A stretch of DNA of 64,000 nucleotides from Dromiciops gliroides. Its lineage: Eukaryota > Chordata > Mammalia > Microbiotheria > Microbiotheriidae. Of the stretch, positions 11,041 to 23,059 are shown one piece after another; positions within the stretch are counted from its first letter, which is position 1, and each line of letters begins with the position of its first letter. The translations under genes were made by a program, and so were the position numbers. The stretch lies in contig NC_057862.1 of the NCBI RefSeq assembly GCF_019393635.1, positions 241,621,941-241,685,940 of the forward strand, written 5' to 3'. The notes beneath the pieces were generated by a model. That model was not told the DNA's origin and made no database searches. It was given only the letters and a program-made list of their open reading frames with translations.

Positions 11041-11575
11041 AACTGGAAAGGTTTAGAGTATGGGCCCAGTTAATCATAGTTGATCATCACAGTGTAGACT
11101 AGCTACATTTGGAGAGACACAGTACCATGTTAGATGTAGGGTGATGACATTTTTAGCTACCACAGTTTTCATCTATCATCTACTAAGTTATAGAGGGTTT
11201 GTGGTCAGCTTTGGTGGAAGGAGTAACTACCTTGCTAAATTTATAGATACTTAGAGAATTAAATACACATAATGTATATATTCCAAATACTTTTAGAGTG
11301 GAAAAGGTATAGGAACAAGGTCATGGTATCACACAGTACTAACTTAATGCAACTCTAAAATTTGACAATCCCTGCTACATGGATTACACTAAAAAGATGT
11401 AAATTCAATAATTGAACACAGAACTAAAGACAAAAGTAGGATTAATACTCTCATTATTCAGTTCTTCCCATATGTTGGCTGGAAATTTGTCAACATTTGG
11501 AACTAGGATGCCATCTCTATTTTTTCACTTGTGTGTTTGCCATAAAAAAATGGAGATAGATTATTACAAAAGGCA
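11041..11575. other. Unclassified stretch
   Basis: AT-rich; nothing recognised on either strand. Confidence 0.4.
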
Positions 11576-11590
11576 TTTTCTCTAGGTTTT

Positions 11591-11750
11591 TTTTGTTGTT
11601 TTTTGGGTTTTTTTTGCAGGCAATGGGGGTTAAGTGACTTGCCCAGGGTCACACAGCTAGTAAGCGTCAAGTGTCTGAGGCCGGATTTGAACTCAGGTAC
11701 TCCTGAATTCAGGGCCGGTGCTTTAACCACTGTACCATCTAGCTGCCCCC
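11591..11750 (-). mobile_element. WSINE1-like SINE
   Basis: Antisense with a long T/G tail. Flanked by TTCTCTAGGTTTT on both sides. Confidence 0.92.
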
Positions 11751-11924
11751 TTCTCTAGGTTTTATTATGTTTGTTTTTACATTACAAATACTTATTATCC
11801 TTGCTTTATGAGAGGTTTCTTGTTACAAAGTAAAGCAGTTAAGTAAAATAATATCTTGTCTGAAAGTTCACACATTTCACATCTTTAATGCTCCCTCACC
11901 ATTCTATTTTAAAAATTTAACAGA

Positions 11925-13060
11925 AATATATTTATTTTATCTCCCTCCCTCCTCATTTACAATTTTTTTAGAAAGCCAATTTATTTTTTTTAAGTAATAA
12001 ACATTTTTATTTATAGTTTTGGGTTCCAATTTTTATCCCTCCTTCCCTCCTCCCCTCTCCCCTCCTTGAGGCAGTAAGCAATCAGATATAAGTTATACAT
12101 TTATGCTTATATAAAATATTACCATATTTGTCATTTTGTATATGAAAACTTGAATAAAAGAAAAAACAATGAAAGAAAGTGAAAAATAGCATGTGTTCCA
12201 TCAATATCAGTTCTTTCTTTGGAGGTAGATAGTGTAACAATTGGAATAACTCCACCTGTTGGAGACTTACTGTAGAAGAGTTCCGCCCATGAAGCGAAGG
12301 CCTTTGAGGGCAAGACCAGGAGTCTTTTCTTTGGCGTCAGGAAGTGACGCGGGCTAGTGAGAGGAAGAAGGAAGAGACTGGCGCTCGCTCTTACTCGTTT
12401 TCCTTTGGACTCTGGTGGAGAGCGGAGCTAGAAATGTGCTCTCCCTTTAATAGATAGGAATCTAGGCCTTTCTCTCCCTTTACCAAATTCTTATTCTCCT
12501 TAATAAATGCTTAAAAGTCTAACTCTTGCTAAAGCTTATAATTTAGTGGCGACCACTCATTAGATATTTTAGACAGTTTAGCTAGAATTTTAGCCCTTAA
12601 CAATAGTATATTTCATCAATAGTCTTTTGGGATTGTCTTTGATCATTGTATTGCTGAGAATGGTTAAGTCTTTCACAGTTCTTCATCAAACAATATTGCT
12701 TTCTCTGTGCACAATGTTCTCTTGGATCTGCTATTTTCACTATGCATCAGTTTATACAAGTCTTTCCAGGCCTTTCTGAAATCATCCAGCTTGTCATTTC
12801 TTATAGCACAATAATATTCCATCACCATCATATATTACAGCTTATTTAGCCATTCCCCAATTGATGGGCATTCCTTTGATTTCCAATTCTTAACCAAAAC
12901 AAAAAGAGCTGCTATAAATATTTTTGTACAAATTGGTCTTTTTCTCTTTTTGGGGATGTCTTTGGGATATAAACCTAGCAATGACATTGCTGGATCAAAG
13001 GGTATGCACAGTTCTAAAGCCCTTTGGGCATGGTTCCAAATTAAAAAGTTAATTTCTTAT
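11925..13060 (-). mobile_element. L1 3' end and ORF2 C-terminus, split by an LTR
   Basis: Antisense marsupial L1 3' UTR (TTTTGGGTTCCAA with CT-rich runs). The ORF2 C-terminal region follows past the LTR, recognisable from CCCCAATTGATGGGCATTCC and GAGCTGCTATAAATATTTTT. The solo LTR at 12233-12602 interrupts it with a 4-bp duplication. Confidence 0.85.
12233..12602 (+). mobile_element. Endogenous retrovirus solo LTR, copy 1
   Basis: A 370-bp LTR beginning TGTAACAA and ending CTTAACA, flanked by ATAG on both sides. AATAAA lies near 12500. No internal retroviral sequence is attached, so this is a solo LTR left by LTR-LTR recombination. The 4-bp duplication fits gammaretrovirus-like (class I) integration. 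Two relatives lie at 28.1 and 39.4 kb. Confidence 0.85.
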
Positions 13061-13239
13061 AACAATTATGCAGAGTGAAGCAAAGCAAATTCCCCTAAGC
13101 CTATACAAAAACATACATACATATATATGTATATATACATATATATATATACTCTAAATTCATCATCATTCTGTAATAGATAGCATGTTTCATCTGTTCT
13201 CTTCAACCAATCATGAATGTCCATTGTATTGATCACAGC
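13061..13239 (-). mobile_element. L1 3' UTR fragment with TA/CA repeat
   Basis: An antisense L1-like fragment with AAGCAAATTCCCCTAAGCC and ATAGATAGCATGTTTCATC around a TATATG/CATA repeat near 13110-13151. Confidence 0.55.
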
Positions 13240-14702
13240 TTGTAACTTTCTCTTTTTTAACTTTATTTTTATTTTCAGTTCTGAATTCTTTTCCTCTTTG
13301 CATCCCCTGCCCCACTGATTGAGGAGGAAAGAAATATAATATCCATTATATATGTGAGATCATGCTAAACATACTTCCATGTTAGCCATATTCCATATTT
13401 TAAAAGCAGGAAAAATAAAGAGAAAAATACTTTATTCTGCCTTTTCAGTCCATCAGTTCTCTATCTGGAGATAGCATTTTTCTTCATGAGTCCTTTGGAA
13501 TTGTGGTATATTATTGTATTGATCAGAATTACTGTCTTTCTTAGTTGATTATCTTTACATTATTACTGTTACTATGTATGTTGTTCTCCTGGTTCTTCTC
13601 ACTTCCCTTTGCATCAGTTCATATAAGTCTTCAAAGTTTTTTCTGAAAACTTACCCTTTACCATTTTTTATAGAACAATAGTATTCTGTCATATTCATAT
13701 ATTATATTCATATACTATACTAAACTTACCCTTTACCATTTCTTATAGAATAATAATATTCCATCATATTCATATACTATACTATTCATATTCATATACT
13801 ATAACATGTTTAGGCATTCCCCAATTGATGGATATCCCCTCAGTTTCCAGCACAAAAAGAGCTGCTATAATTTTTTTTAGTACATGAGTCTTTTTTCTTT
13901 TTAATTTTTTTGGGGGGCTAGACCTAGAAGGAAGGAACAAAGGTTATGTGCAGTTTTATGGTTTTTTGGGCTTGGTTCCAAATTGTTCTCCAGAATGGTT
14001 GGACCTAGTTCATAATTCCACCAACACTGCTTTCATGTACCTATTTTCCCATATCCTCTCCATCATTTATCATTTTCCTTTTCTGTCATCTAAACCAATC
14101 TCAAAGGAATGAGGTGGCACTTCAGAGTTGTTTTAATATGCATTTGTCTAATTATTAGTGATTTAGGGCATTTTCATATGACTATTAATAGTTTTTTCTT
14201 CCTCTGAAAAGTGCCAGTTCATATTCTTTGACCATTTATCAATTGGAGAAAGGATCTTATTTTTATAAATTCAGCTCAATTTCCTCTGTATTTGACAAAT
14301 GAGACTTTTATCAGAGAAACTTGCTATAATCCTCCTCCCCCCTCCACTTTCCCGCTTTCCTTCTAATTTTGGCTGCATTGGTTTTGTTTGTGCAAAACCT
14401 TTTAAATTTAATATAATCAAAATTATTCATTTTTACCTCCTATGAATCTTTCTATCTCTTGTTTGGTTATGAACTTTTCCCTTAACCATAGATCTGGCAA
14501 GTGCTTTTTCCCATGATTCTGTTATTTGCTTTATTTCACCTTTCATGTCTAAATAACCCATTTAAAGCTTATCTTGGTATATGGCATGAGATGTTGATCT
14601 ATTCCTGACTTCTTCCAGACTACTTTCCAGTTTCCCCAACAGTTTTTGTTAATTAGTGAGTTCTTGTTCTAATAGGTGGGACCATTGGGTTTATCAAACA
14701 CT
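13240..14702 (-). mobile_element. L1 3' half, antisense, broken by an RTE insertion
   Basis: 3' UTR, then ORF2 C-terminal landmarks in antisense: CCCCAATTGATGGATATCCC, CAGAATGGTTGGA and CCATTTATCAATTGG. It ends where the RTE starts and resumes at 16216. A 75-bp tandem duplication lies inside it at 13647-13796. Confidence 0.85.
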
Positions 14703-14714
14703 AGGTTTGCTTAC

Positions 14715-16215
14715 CTTTTCCTGGATCACTGCCTTTTTGTAGTGGAGGGGCTTGGGTAGCTCAATGAAACTATGAGCTATGCTGTACAGGGTTACCCAAG
14801 ACAGATGGTTCATAGTGGAGAGTTCTGATAAAAGGTCATCTACTGGAGAAGGAAATAGCAAATCACTCCAGTATCTTTGCCAAGAAAACTCCATGAACAG
14901 TATTAAAATGATAAGAGATATGACATCAGAAGATAAACCCCTCAGATTGGAAAGTGTCCAACGGATGACTGGGGAAGAGCAGAGGATAACTACAAGTTGT
15001 TCCAGAAAGAATAAAGTGACTCAGCACATCAATATTTGAATCTGGAATTACCAGGAGTACAAACTGGTTTTCAAAGAGGCAGAAGAACTAGAGAACCAAA
15101 ACTACATTAAAGCCTTTGCCTGTGTGAATCACAACAAAATATAGTAAGCATCAAAGAGATGGAAGTACCAGATCATCTTACTTGTTTCCTGAGGAGCCCA
15201 TATGTGGACAAGAGCAATTGTTAGGACTGAACATGGAACAGCTGATTGGTATGGAAGGTATGAAAGGAGTATGATAAGGTTGTATATTAACTTATTTAGT
15301 TAAGTTAAATAACTTATATGCAGAGTACATTATGTGAAATGCCAGACTGGATGAACCAAAAGCTGGAATTAAGGTTGCTGGAAGAAATATCAACAATCTC
15401 AGATATGAACATGATACCACTCTGATGGCAGAAAGTAAAGAGGAATTAAGAAGCCTCTTGATGAGGGTGAAAGAGTAGAGTATAAAAGCTGGCTTGATGT
15501 TTAACATTGAAAAAAAAGCCCTAAGATCTTGGCAACTGGTGCCATTACTTCCTGGCAAATAGAGGGAGAAGAAATGGAAGTGGTGTCAGATTTTATATTC
15601 TTGGCCTCAAAGATCACTGCAGATGATGACTGTAGCCATGAAATTAAAAGATACTTGGTCATTGGAAGGAAAGCTATGGCAAATCTGGACAGCATACTGG
15701 AAAGTAGAGACATCCCCTTGCTGATAAAGGTCTGTAAAGTCCAAGCTATGGTTTTCCCTGTAGTAATGTATGGCTATGAGAGATGAACTACAAAGGAAGT
15801 TGAGTGCTATATAATCAATGCTTTTGCATTGTGGTACTGGAAAAGAAGACTTCTGAGAGTCTTTTGGAAAGCAAGGAGATCAAATCAATCAATATTTAAA
15901 GAAATTAATTTAAACTGTTCATTGGAAGGACCTATACTGAAGTTGAAGCTTAAATACTTTGGCCAGAAAATGAGAAAACAGGATTCATCGGAAAAGACCC
16001 TGATGTTGGGAAAAATTAGAGGCAAAAGGAGAAAAGAGTGGCAGAGGATGAGATGGATAGATAGTGTCATGAATTCAATGAACATGAGCTTGGACAGACT
16101 TTGAGAGATAGTGGAGGACACCAGTGCCTGGTGTGCTATGATCCATGGGGTCACAAAGAGTCAGACATGACTGAACAACACAACAACAATAATAACAACA
16201 ACAACAACAACAACA
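14715..16215 (+). mobile_element. RTE (Bov-B-like) LINE, 5'-truncated
   Basis: About 1.5 kb of RTE 3' half with stops. Translation of 15740-16160 gives VCKVQAMVFPVVMYGYER, then FALWYWKRRLLRVFWKARRS, KLKLKYFGQKMRK and KTLMLGKIRGKRRKEWQRMR. These are the RT C-terminal blocks of RTE/Bov-B elements (VMYGCE.W, WCWRRLLRV.WTARRSN, LKLQYFGHLMRR, GRRRRG.QRMRW). It ends in TCACAAAGAGTCAGACATGA and a CAA-repeat tail. Flanked by AGGTTTGCTTAC at 14703-14714 and 16216-16227, so it is one retrotransposition event into the L1. Inactive because of internal stops and truncation. Confidence 0.93.
16184..16215. repeat. (CAA)n tail
   Basis: CAA/AAT units that form the 3' tail of the RTE insertion. Confidence 0.9.
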
Positions 16216-16600
16216 AGGTTTGCTTACAATTTTCCAAATTGTTTTTACTGTGTTGTTGTTCTCCTGGTTCTGTTTACTTCGTTCCTTATTAATTTATATA
16301 TGTCCTTGAAAATGTTAATCTTTATCATACTGATATTATGTTGCAAACTGATGTTTCTGCTTGCTTCACTCTGCATCATTTCATGTAACCCTTTCCATGT
16401 CTTTTAAATTTTCTACTTCCTCATTTCTTTTTTTTTTTCAAGGGCAGTGGGGGGTTAAGTGATTTGCCCAGGGTCACACAGCTATTAAGTGTCAAGTGTC
16501 TGAGGCCAGATTTGAACTCAGGTACTCCTGACTCCAGGGCTGGTGCTCTATCCACTGAGCCACCTAGCTGCCCCCTCTCATTTCTTATAGCATAACAATA
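16216..16600 (-). mobile_element. L1 continuation beyond the RTE
   Basis: Antisense L1 with GTTCTCCTGGTTCTGTTTAC and CACTCTGCATCATTTCATGT. A SINE splits it at 16431. Confidence 0.7.
16431..16575 (-). mobile_element. WSINE1-like SINE inside L1
   Basis: Antisense, full length. Duplication CTCATTTCTT on both sides. Confidence 0.92.
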
Positions 16601-17312
16601 TGGCATCACATTGGACATCTTTGCCAAAGCATTAGCCATCATTCTAGAGGAGGTTCAGAGCAGAGTCTAAGCCCAAGAAGTATTCCCTATAGCTGGCGAG
16701 ACCTCTTCCAGATGCTTCTGCTTATAGGTGACATTGTATTGATTATATCAAGCCCTAGAACTTAGTACATTCTTCTAAATGAGATCCATGATCACTCTGC
16801 CCAATTCTTTACATAGAAAAAATTAAGGAGGTAAAGAATGCCTATTGTCCTGACTATGCTATACAGTTGAATATAGAGCTATTTCTCAAATATTCCAAAC
16901 TGACATTGAAGCAGGTCATAATTGAACAAGTGGAGGAGAGAGACTAATTTGCCTCTGGGCAATAGCATAGTTCTTTTAGTGATCCCAAGCTCTACCCTGA
17001 AACAAAGGCCCATTTTTTCAAATACCAATATTCTTTCAGGGATGTTGTATATATGTGTCATAGAATGCTACAATTTCCAAAGTACTGGAATTGAGGATCA
17101 CTAAATGAGAGATTTGTGGTGGGTAGAAGCAGGTTGTGACAGATTACAAATGAGGAGTTACACAGAAGTAGTATAAAAGATGGCAACAGAGCAATATATG
17201 ACAAGAAAAAAAGAATAGATGGTCAGTCTTGAAGAGAAGGTAAGAAATTCACATGAACTCTTTGTTTCATATGTATCCACATAATGGAAGGTCGTGGTAT
17301 AGGCATCATGGA
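16601..17312. other. Unclassified stretch, possibly an old retroelement
   Basis: One frame near 16600-16660 reads AKALAIILEEVQSRV and another segment resembles AIQ-type helices, but no motif is diagnostic. No gene supported. Confidence 0.35.
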
Positions 17313-17548
17313 TAGTGTAGATAGCTAAGTGGGGCAATAGATAGAGTGCTAGACCTGGAGTCAGAAAGACCTTAGTTCAAATCCAGCCTTACACACTTAC
17401 ATATTAGTCTTCAGTTTCCTCCTCAGTGCAATGAGGGTAATAATAGCACCTGCCTCTCAGACGTGTATGGAGGACAAAATGAGATAATAATTGTAAAGTT
17501 CTTTGCAAATAATAAAGCACTATATAAATACTAGCTATTGTTTTTATA
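17313..17548 (+). repeat. MIR/Ther-1-type SINE, full length
   Basis: Head, CORE, CAGTTTCCTC and the L2-like 3' end (GAGATAATAATTGTAAAGTT, AAGCACTATATAAATACTAG) are all present in order. Confidence 0.85.
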
Positions 17549-17837
17549 ACTATGAACCCCCTGTGGTGAACTTATGGGAGGACAAAAGTTAGGGTTACAC
17601 AGTGGCAGTCAAGGATGGGTTGTGAACAGCATCATTGGAGAGAATGCTGCTGTTCTTTGTCTTTTGACATGTTCTTTGACCATGACAACGCGGAGGTGAT
17701 GTCATGACTTGCAGCGAATTGGATTTAAGTGAGGGAGGAGGGCTGTGCAAGGACACCAACCTCACTGTCTCTTCCAGAGACATATGGGTCCTGTGGCAAG
17801 ATATACATCAGGATGACTGGAGATGACCCCGGATGTT
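17549..17837. other. Short unclassified stretch
   Basis: Unique-looking sequence with no feature recognised. Confidence 0.35.
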
Positions 17838-17940
17838 TAAGGCAATTGCGGTTAAGTGACTTGCCCAGGGTCACACAGCTAGTAAGTGTCTGAAGTGAGA
17901 TTTGAACTCAGAGTATCCACTGTACCACCTAGCTGCCCCA
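17838..17940 (-). mobile_element. WSINE1-like SINE, internally deleted
   Basis: Antisense copy lacking the T tail and about 30 bp of head sequence between ACTCAGAGTA and TCCACTGT. Confidence 0.85.
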
Positions 17941-19150
17941 TTTGGAGAGAATATTGACATTAATGATTTCACAAATCCACTGGAGTATTGGGATTAATGG
18001 TGAGAAAGAAGGGGAGAGGAAAGGATATAGCGGCTCTCCCAGAAAGGAGAAGAATAAACAGAGCCACTATCCATGAATCTCTATTCTGAAAAACTATTGT
18101 GGGTCACTGGGATCTTTAAACCAAGAAATATGATACTGTGTGGTATTAAACCACATCAACATATATGTATAACCAGTGCCCATGCATTTGTCTTTCATCT
18201 ATCTGAATTGTAGTCCTGTTCCCCCTGGGCCTGAAGGATATTGATGATGATTTAAAGAGAGTGAACATTAATGCAGATTCTAGCACTTATCTCCTTCCCT
18301 ACCCCCCACTCCTTCCTATGGGAATCCACTGTATCTCTCTTCTCAAGCCAGGGAGTGCTCAGTCTTGACAGTTTAGAGGCCTTATTAGAGGATGGAGGCC
18401 TTGTGGCTTGGGGGTAGGGTGGAGGGTGATGAATGTGTTTAGCCAAGGCTCACTGGCTGCCTGCCAGTCAGGTTAATAGCAAATGACTCTGGGAATTCGA
18501 ACTGTTAGACCATAGTGGCTGCTGTGGCCACAGTCCAGGAGACACCTCCTAGCGGCAATCTGGGTGCAAGAAGAGGGAAAAACCATAGCAGTCAGCTTGG
18601 CAAGCAGCTGCTGGGACCTGCATTCCTGTCTGTAGCCTGAGACACGCCAGGGGTGCTGAGTTTGGACTGAGAACAGATAGAAGAACTACCTAAAACTGGG
18701 AGCCAGACCATGCACTAAGGACTAGCATAAAGTCTGGACTTGATTCTGGACAGGGTAGAGAGCCTGGGAAGCTTTCCAATACTTGAGTGTCTAAGGAGTA
18801 AAAAGGCTGGGAAATCTTTCTGACCCCCCCCCCCCCGTACCCACGCCTGTTCTGTGGCTTGCACATTTCCACCATAGAACACAGAGCCAGCCCCTGAGGT
18901 AGTCCTCATCCCCTATACCCCACATCCCATTCTAGAATCCAGGTTTTCTAGAATGGAAATTCTCAAGGTAAAAGGGTTAAGACCTTTGGGTACGGTCCCT
19001 GGTTTGGAAGCAAGACAACTAGGGAGAAGATGACCAGAGAACAGGATTTGTCAGTGGGGATAGATCTCTAATGCCTAAAATTATCTTATTTTTATAATCT
19101 GAAGCAATGATTTCATATCAACTGGGCAAAGCCCAATCTTCAAAATGCAG
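17941..19150. other. Long repeat-free stretch
   Basis: About 1.2 kb without a recognised repeat. The part at 18450-18920 is more GC-rich than its surroundings and carries a C12 run near 18825. Open frames on both strands are short and overlap, so none is called as a gene. A conserved non-coding element or an untranslated exon cannot be excluded. Confidence 0.4.
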
Positions 19151-19153
19151 AGG

Positions 19154-19301
19154 AGGGGGCAGCTAGGTGGCGCAGTGGATAAAACATTGGCCTTGGATTC
19201 AGGAGGACCTGAGTTCAAATCCAGCCTCAGACACTTGACATTTACTAGCTGTGTGATCCTGGGCAAGTCACTTGATTCTCATTGCCCCGCCCCCCCCCCA
19301 A
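19154..19301 (+). mobile_element. WSINE1-like SINE with C-rich end
   Basis: Full-length head and CORE; the A tail is replaced by a C9 run. Confidence 0.9.
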
Positions 19302-19587
19302 TAGACATGTTTAATCTTGGGAGTACTTTCACAACATTATAGATTCACTGGAAAACTAGGTTGGTATGATTTCTTTACTGCTGAGACTTTTGAAGTCTGC
19401 AAGAAGCAGGACAGGGAATAAGGATTTATACAGCACTCACTATGATCCAGGCAGATAGTGGTCCTATCAAGGCACTCTTGAACATGTGCAAAGGATAGTT
19501 TCTAAGTCCATGCAGCCAGACCCTGCCAAGCTACAAATCAGAGTGGGTTATCTGAATCAAATGGTCTGGACTTTTTAGTTACTTTCT

Positions 19588-19794
19588 TTTTTTAAAAAAA
19601 CTACATTTAATTTTTTTCAATGAACAATAATCAATTTTCTCTCTCCCCACTCTAAAACATGAAGGTGGGAAAAGCAAATCAAAAACCCTTGTAACAAATA
19701 CACATAGCTAAGCAAAACACATTTCTGTTTTGGTCCCTCCTAGGCATATGTCTCAAGAAAGTCAATCACTTTTTTTTTTTAAAGGTCCCACATC
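19588..19794 (-). mobile_element. L1 3' UTR fragment
   Basis: Antisense; shares AGCAAAACACATTYCTGTTT and CCTTGTAACAAATA with the fragment at 20.74 kb, so both are 3' ends of the same L1 group. Confidence 0.7.
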
Positions 19795-19825
19795 CACATC
19801 AAAATATTTATACCTATTCTTTTTT

Positions 19826-19966
19826 TTTTTTGAGGGGCAGTTGGGGTTAAGTGACTTGCCCAGGGTCACACAGCTAGTAAGTGTTAAGTGTCTGAGGCTG
19901 GATTTGAACCCAGGTACTCCTGAATCCAGGACCGGTGCTCTATCCACTGCACCATCTAGCTGCCCC
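19826..19966 (-). mobile_element. WSINE1-like SINE
   Basis: Antisense; flanked by the perfect 16-bp TATACCTATTCTTTTT. Confidence 0.93.
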
Positions 19967-20087
19967 TATACCTATTCTTTTTGTAGTAGCAAAGACATAG
20001 AAACAAAGTAGATATCCATTTACTAGGGAATGACTAAACAAGTTGTCATATGTGAATGTAAAGGAATTTTACTATTAAGAATTCTAA

Positions 20088-20251
20088 GGGGGCAGCTAGG
20101 TGGCGCAGTGGATAAAGCACCGACCCTGGATTCAGAAGTACCCGAGTTCAAATCCGGCCTCAGACACTTGACACTTATTAGCTGTGTGACCCTGGGCAAG
20201 TCACTTAACCCCCATTGCCCCACAAAAAACCCAAAAAACAAAAACCAAAAA
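20088..20251 (+). mobile_element. WSINE1-like SINE
   Basis: Sense, full length, with an A tail interrupted by CCC and C. The flanking duplication is not clear. Confidence 0.92.
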
Positions 20252-20513
20252 ACTGAACACTGTGAAATTATAAAAGCCAAGTATGGTCCCAAGGAAGAGA
20301 TAATGAAGATGAACTCTTTTCTTTCATCATAGTGACTGGGGACTTTGTATGAAAAGCATTACATATAATGTGGGACTTCATTGATGTGTTGGTTAGTTTT
20401 GCTGAATTGTATTTTTCCCTCTTTTAAAAAATTATTTGTTATAAGAGATGGCTCTCTGGTCAGGGGTGGAGGATATATTGGTAAGTGTAGGTAATTTAAA
20501 AATAAAAGGTATT

Positions 20514-20670
20514 GGGGCAGCTAGTTGGTGCAGTGGATAAAGCACCGGCCCTGGATTCAGGAGGACCTGAGTTCAAATCCAGCCTCAGACACTTGACACT
20601 TACTAGCTGTGTGACCCTGGGCAAGTCACTTAACCCCAATTGCCTCACCATAAAAAAAAAGAAAGAAAAG
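20514..20670 (+). mobile_element. WSINE1-like SINE
   Basis: Sense; the AAAAGGTAT duplication precedes and follows it. Confidence 0.93.
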
Positions 20671-20734
20671 AAAAGGTATCAATAGAAATTAAACAAAAAT
20701 GAAAACATAAAGCAAGGGAGTGTAGTTTATAATT

Positions 20735-22050
20735 TTTCTTACCCTTGTAACAAATATACAGAGTTAAGCAAAACACATTCCTGTTTTGGTCATGTCAAAA
20801 AAAAATGTCTCATTTTATACCCTTATGGATAGCATGCTTAATCTTTGTTCCTCTGGAATAAAAATTTGTCCTTGCTTTGATTAGAGTTCTTAAGTTTGTA
20901 AACGTTGTTTTTACAGTGTTGTCAGGCATTGTATGGGTTGTTCTCCCATTTTTGCTCATTATACTTTTCATCAGCTCATCCTAATCTTCCCAGGTTTCAC
21001 TGAAGTTGTCCTCATCTTTTCTTATGCACAATCATATCATATTTGCATACAATAATTTGGCCAGCCCAGCCCATACTCCAGTTAATGGGCACCCCAGTTT
21101 TTTGCTTCCAGTCCTTTGCTAATACAAAAAGAGCTATTATAAATATTTTTTGTACATATAGGATCCTTTCCTCTTTCTATGATCTCTTTGGAGTATATGC
21201 CTAGTAGTGATATTGCTGGGTCAAATGGTATTCATAATTGAATGAATTTTGGGGGGATGATTTCAAATTACTTTCCAGAATGCTCAGACCAATTCATGAC
21301 TCTACTATCAGTGGATCAATGTCCCCATTTTCCTGCAGAATTGTCATTTACCTTTTTTGTCAACTTTATCAATCTAATAGGTGTGAGGTAGAATCTCAGA
21401 GTGGCTTTAATTTGCATTTCTCTAATTACTAATGATTTGGAGATTTTTGTTTTGCTTTTTTTTTTTTTTTTGCGGGGCAATGGGGGTTAAGTGAGTTGCC
21501 CAGGGTCACACAGCTAGTAAGTGTCAAGTGTCTGAGGCTGGATTTGAACTCAGGTCCTCCTGAATCCAGGGCCAGTGCTTTATCCACTGTGCCATCTAGC
21601 TGCCCCGATTTAGAGCTTTTAAAAAAATATGACTATTGATAGCCTGAATTTCTTCCTTTGAAAGCTGCCTATACATAGCCTTTGGCCATTATTCAATTGG
21701 GAAATGTCTTATTCTTAAAAATTTAAACACATTGAAAAAAATATATATATATAGGGAAATTAGAACTTCATCTGAAGAACTGGCTGCAAAGATTTTTCTC
21801 TCAGTTACCTGCTTCCCTTCTAATTTTAGCAGCATTGGGTTTCTTTGTGTAAAACTTCCTTAATTGTATGTAATCAGTCTTGTCCATTCTATCTTCTGTC
21901 TATCTTCTCTATCCAATATTTGGTAATGAACTCTTTTCTTATCCATTGATCTGAAAAGTAATTTCTTTCTTGCTCCTTTTATTTGTTCATGATGTCACCT
22001 CTGTGGCTCATGGGACTTGCTCATCTTTTCTGCATTGTTCCAATTTTAGC
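20735..22050 (-). mobile_element. L1 3' half, antisense
   Basis: 3' UTR (CCTTGTAACAAATATACAG), then ORF2 C-terminal DNA with GAGCTATTATAAATATTTTT, GATATTGCTGGGTCAAATGG and TAATAGGTGTGAGGTAG. Split by a SINE at 21452. Confidence 0.8.
21452..21606 (-). mobile_element. WSINE1-like SINE inside L1
   Basis: Antisense; imperfect duplication GATTTGGAGATTTT / GATTTAGAGCTTTT. Confidence 0.92.
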
Positions 22051-22728
22051 CTGTGCTATTGAAGACAGCACCATTTTAGTCAATTTCTTGCCTTTCCAGA
22101 ATGGTTGTATCAGTATAAAGTTCTACCAACAAAGCATTTGCTTTCTCTTTCTGCAGCTCTCACTTGCTTGATAATGATAAAATAACAGTACTTTTCTGAG
22201 GGACTATAGATGTCAGAACATGAACCAGCATAATCTGCTTCTGTTGCTATTGCAGCACATACCACGTGTATACACACATGCACACACACACACACACACA
22301 CACATCACTGTCACACATATATTGGGAAACTTACCAGATTGATGAAATTAAATCTTTCAACAACACCCTGAAGAAATGCTTTTCCACACCCTGGGCTCTC
22401 AACAGCTGAACTGGTCAAGTTCAGTAGCCCAAGGGCCAACCTACCTTACTACACAGAGGATGTAGCTTTCTCTGTGACTCTTCCAGTCAGAGCTCTACAA
22501 AACCAATGTTACCATGGTTCCTAATCAGTTTCATTGTGGCTCCCTTATATTTTGCCCCAGACTTTGGAAGTCTGTTCCTCACCCTCACGTACATTCAAGT
22601 GTTGATTCTCATAGTTACTTTTAAAAAAGGGAAGGCAAAGATGGACAGCAATGCTATTTGTAGGCAGTATTTGTAGGCCTGGAAGTTCCTCAGTTTTACC
22701 ATTTGTCAGTCACTCTGCTCTAGCTGCT
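22051..22728. other. Mostly unique stretch with a CA repeat
   Basis: A (CA)n run of about 14 units lies at 22275-22303. No coding or repeat feature recognised in the rest. Confidence 0.45.
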
Positions 22729-22744
22729 GCTGGACTACCTTTCC

Positions 22745-22870
22745 TTTTTTTTTTTTTTTTTTTTTGCAGGGCAATGAGGATTAAGTGACTTGCCCAGGGT
22801 CACACAGATAGTAAGTGTCAAGTGTCTAAAGCCAGATTTGAACTCAGGTTCTCCTGAATCCAGGGCCACA
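22745..22870 (-). mobile_element. WSINE1-like SINE, head-truncated
   Basis: Antisense copy missing its first ~25 bp (5' truncation) but still flanked by CTGGACTAYCTTTC, which shows truncation occurred during insertion. Confidence 0.9.
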
Positions 22871-23059
22871 CTGGACTATCTTTCATAGGGGCCCCAAGAG
22901 GAGGGATTTGGATGCAGAGGGAATTTGAGCCACCAGCTTACCATTTTTCCTATACATGATCCAAGAAATACTTTGGCCAAATGTGCTTGGTTTCTTCTTT
23001 GAACCTTTCTAGAAGAGCCTTTGAGGTTTATCTAAACACCTTCTATGGCACTGTGTGCA

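Larger units (their letters stand above)
19795..20700 (+). mobile_element. L1 3' end, sense, with three SINEs inside
   Basis: The sense L1 ORF2 C-terminal and 3' UTR order is seen: TTGTAGTAGCAAAGACATAG, GATATCCATTTACTAGGGAA, GACTAAACAAGTTGTCATAT, then GACTGGGGACTTTGTATG. It is divided by SINEs at 19826, 20088 and 20514. Confidence 0.75.

Noticed and set aside
16600..17060. Possible reverse transcriptase or gene fragment
   Set aside because: Some helix-like stretches but no diagnostic block in any frame; left unclassified.
18252..18909. Overlapping 60-codon frames on the minus strand
   Set aside because: Short, low-information Pro/Ser/Gly composition, several overlapping frames and no start or splice context.
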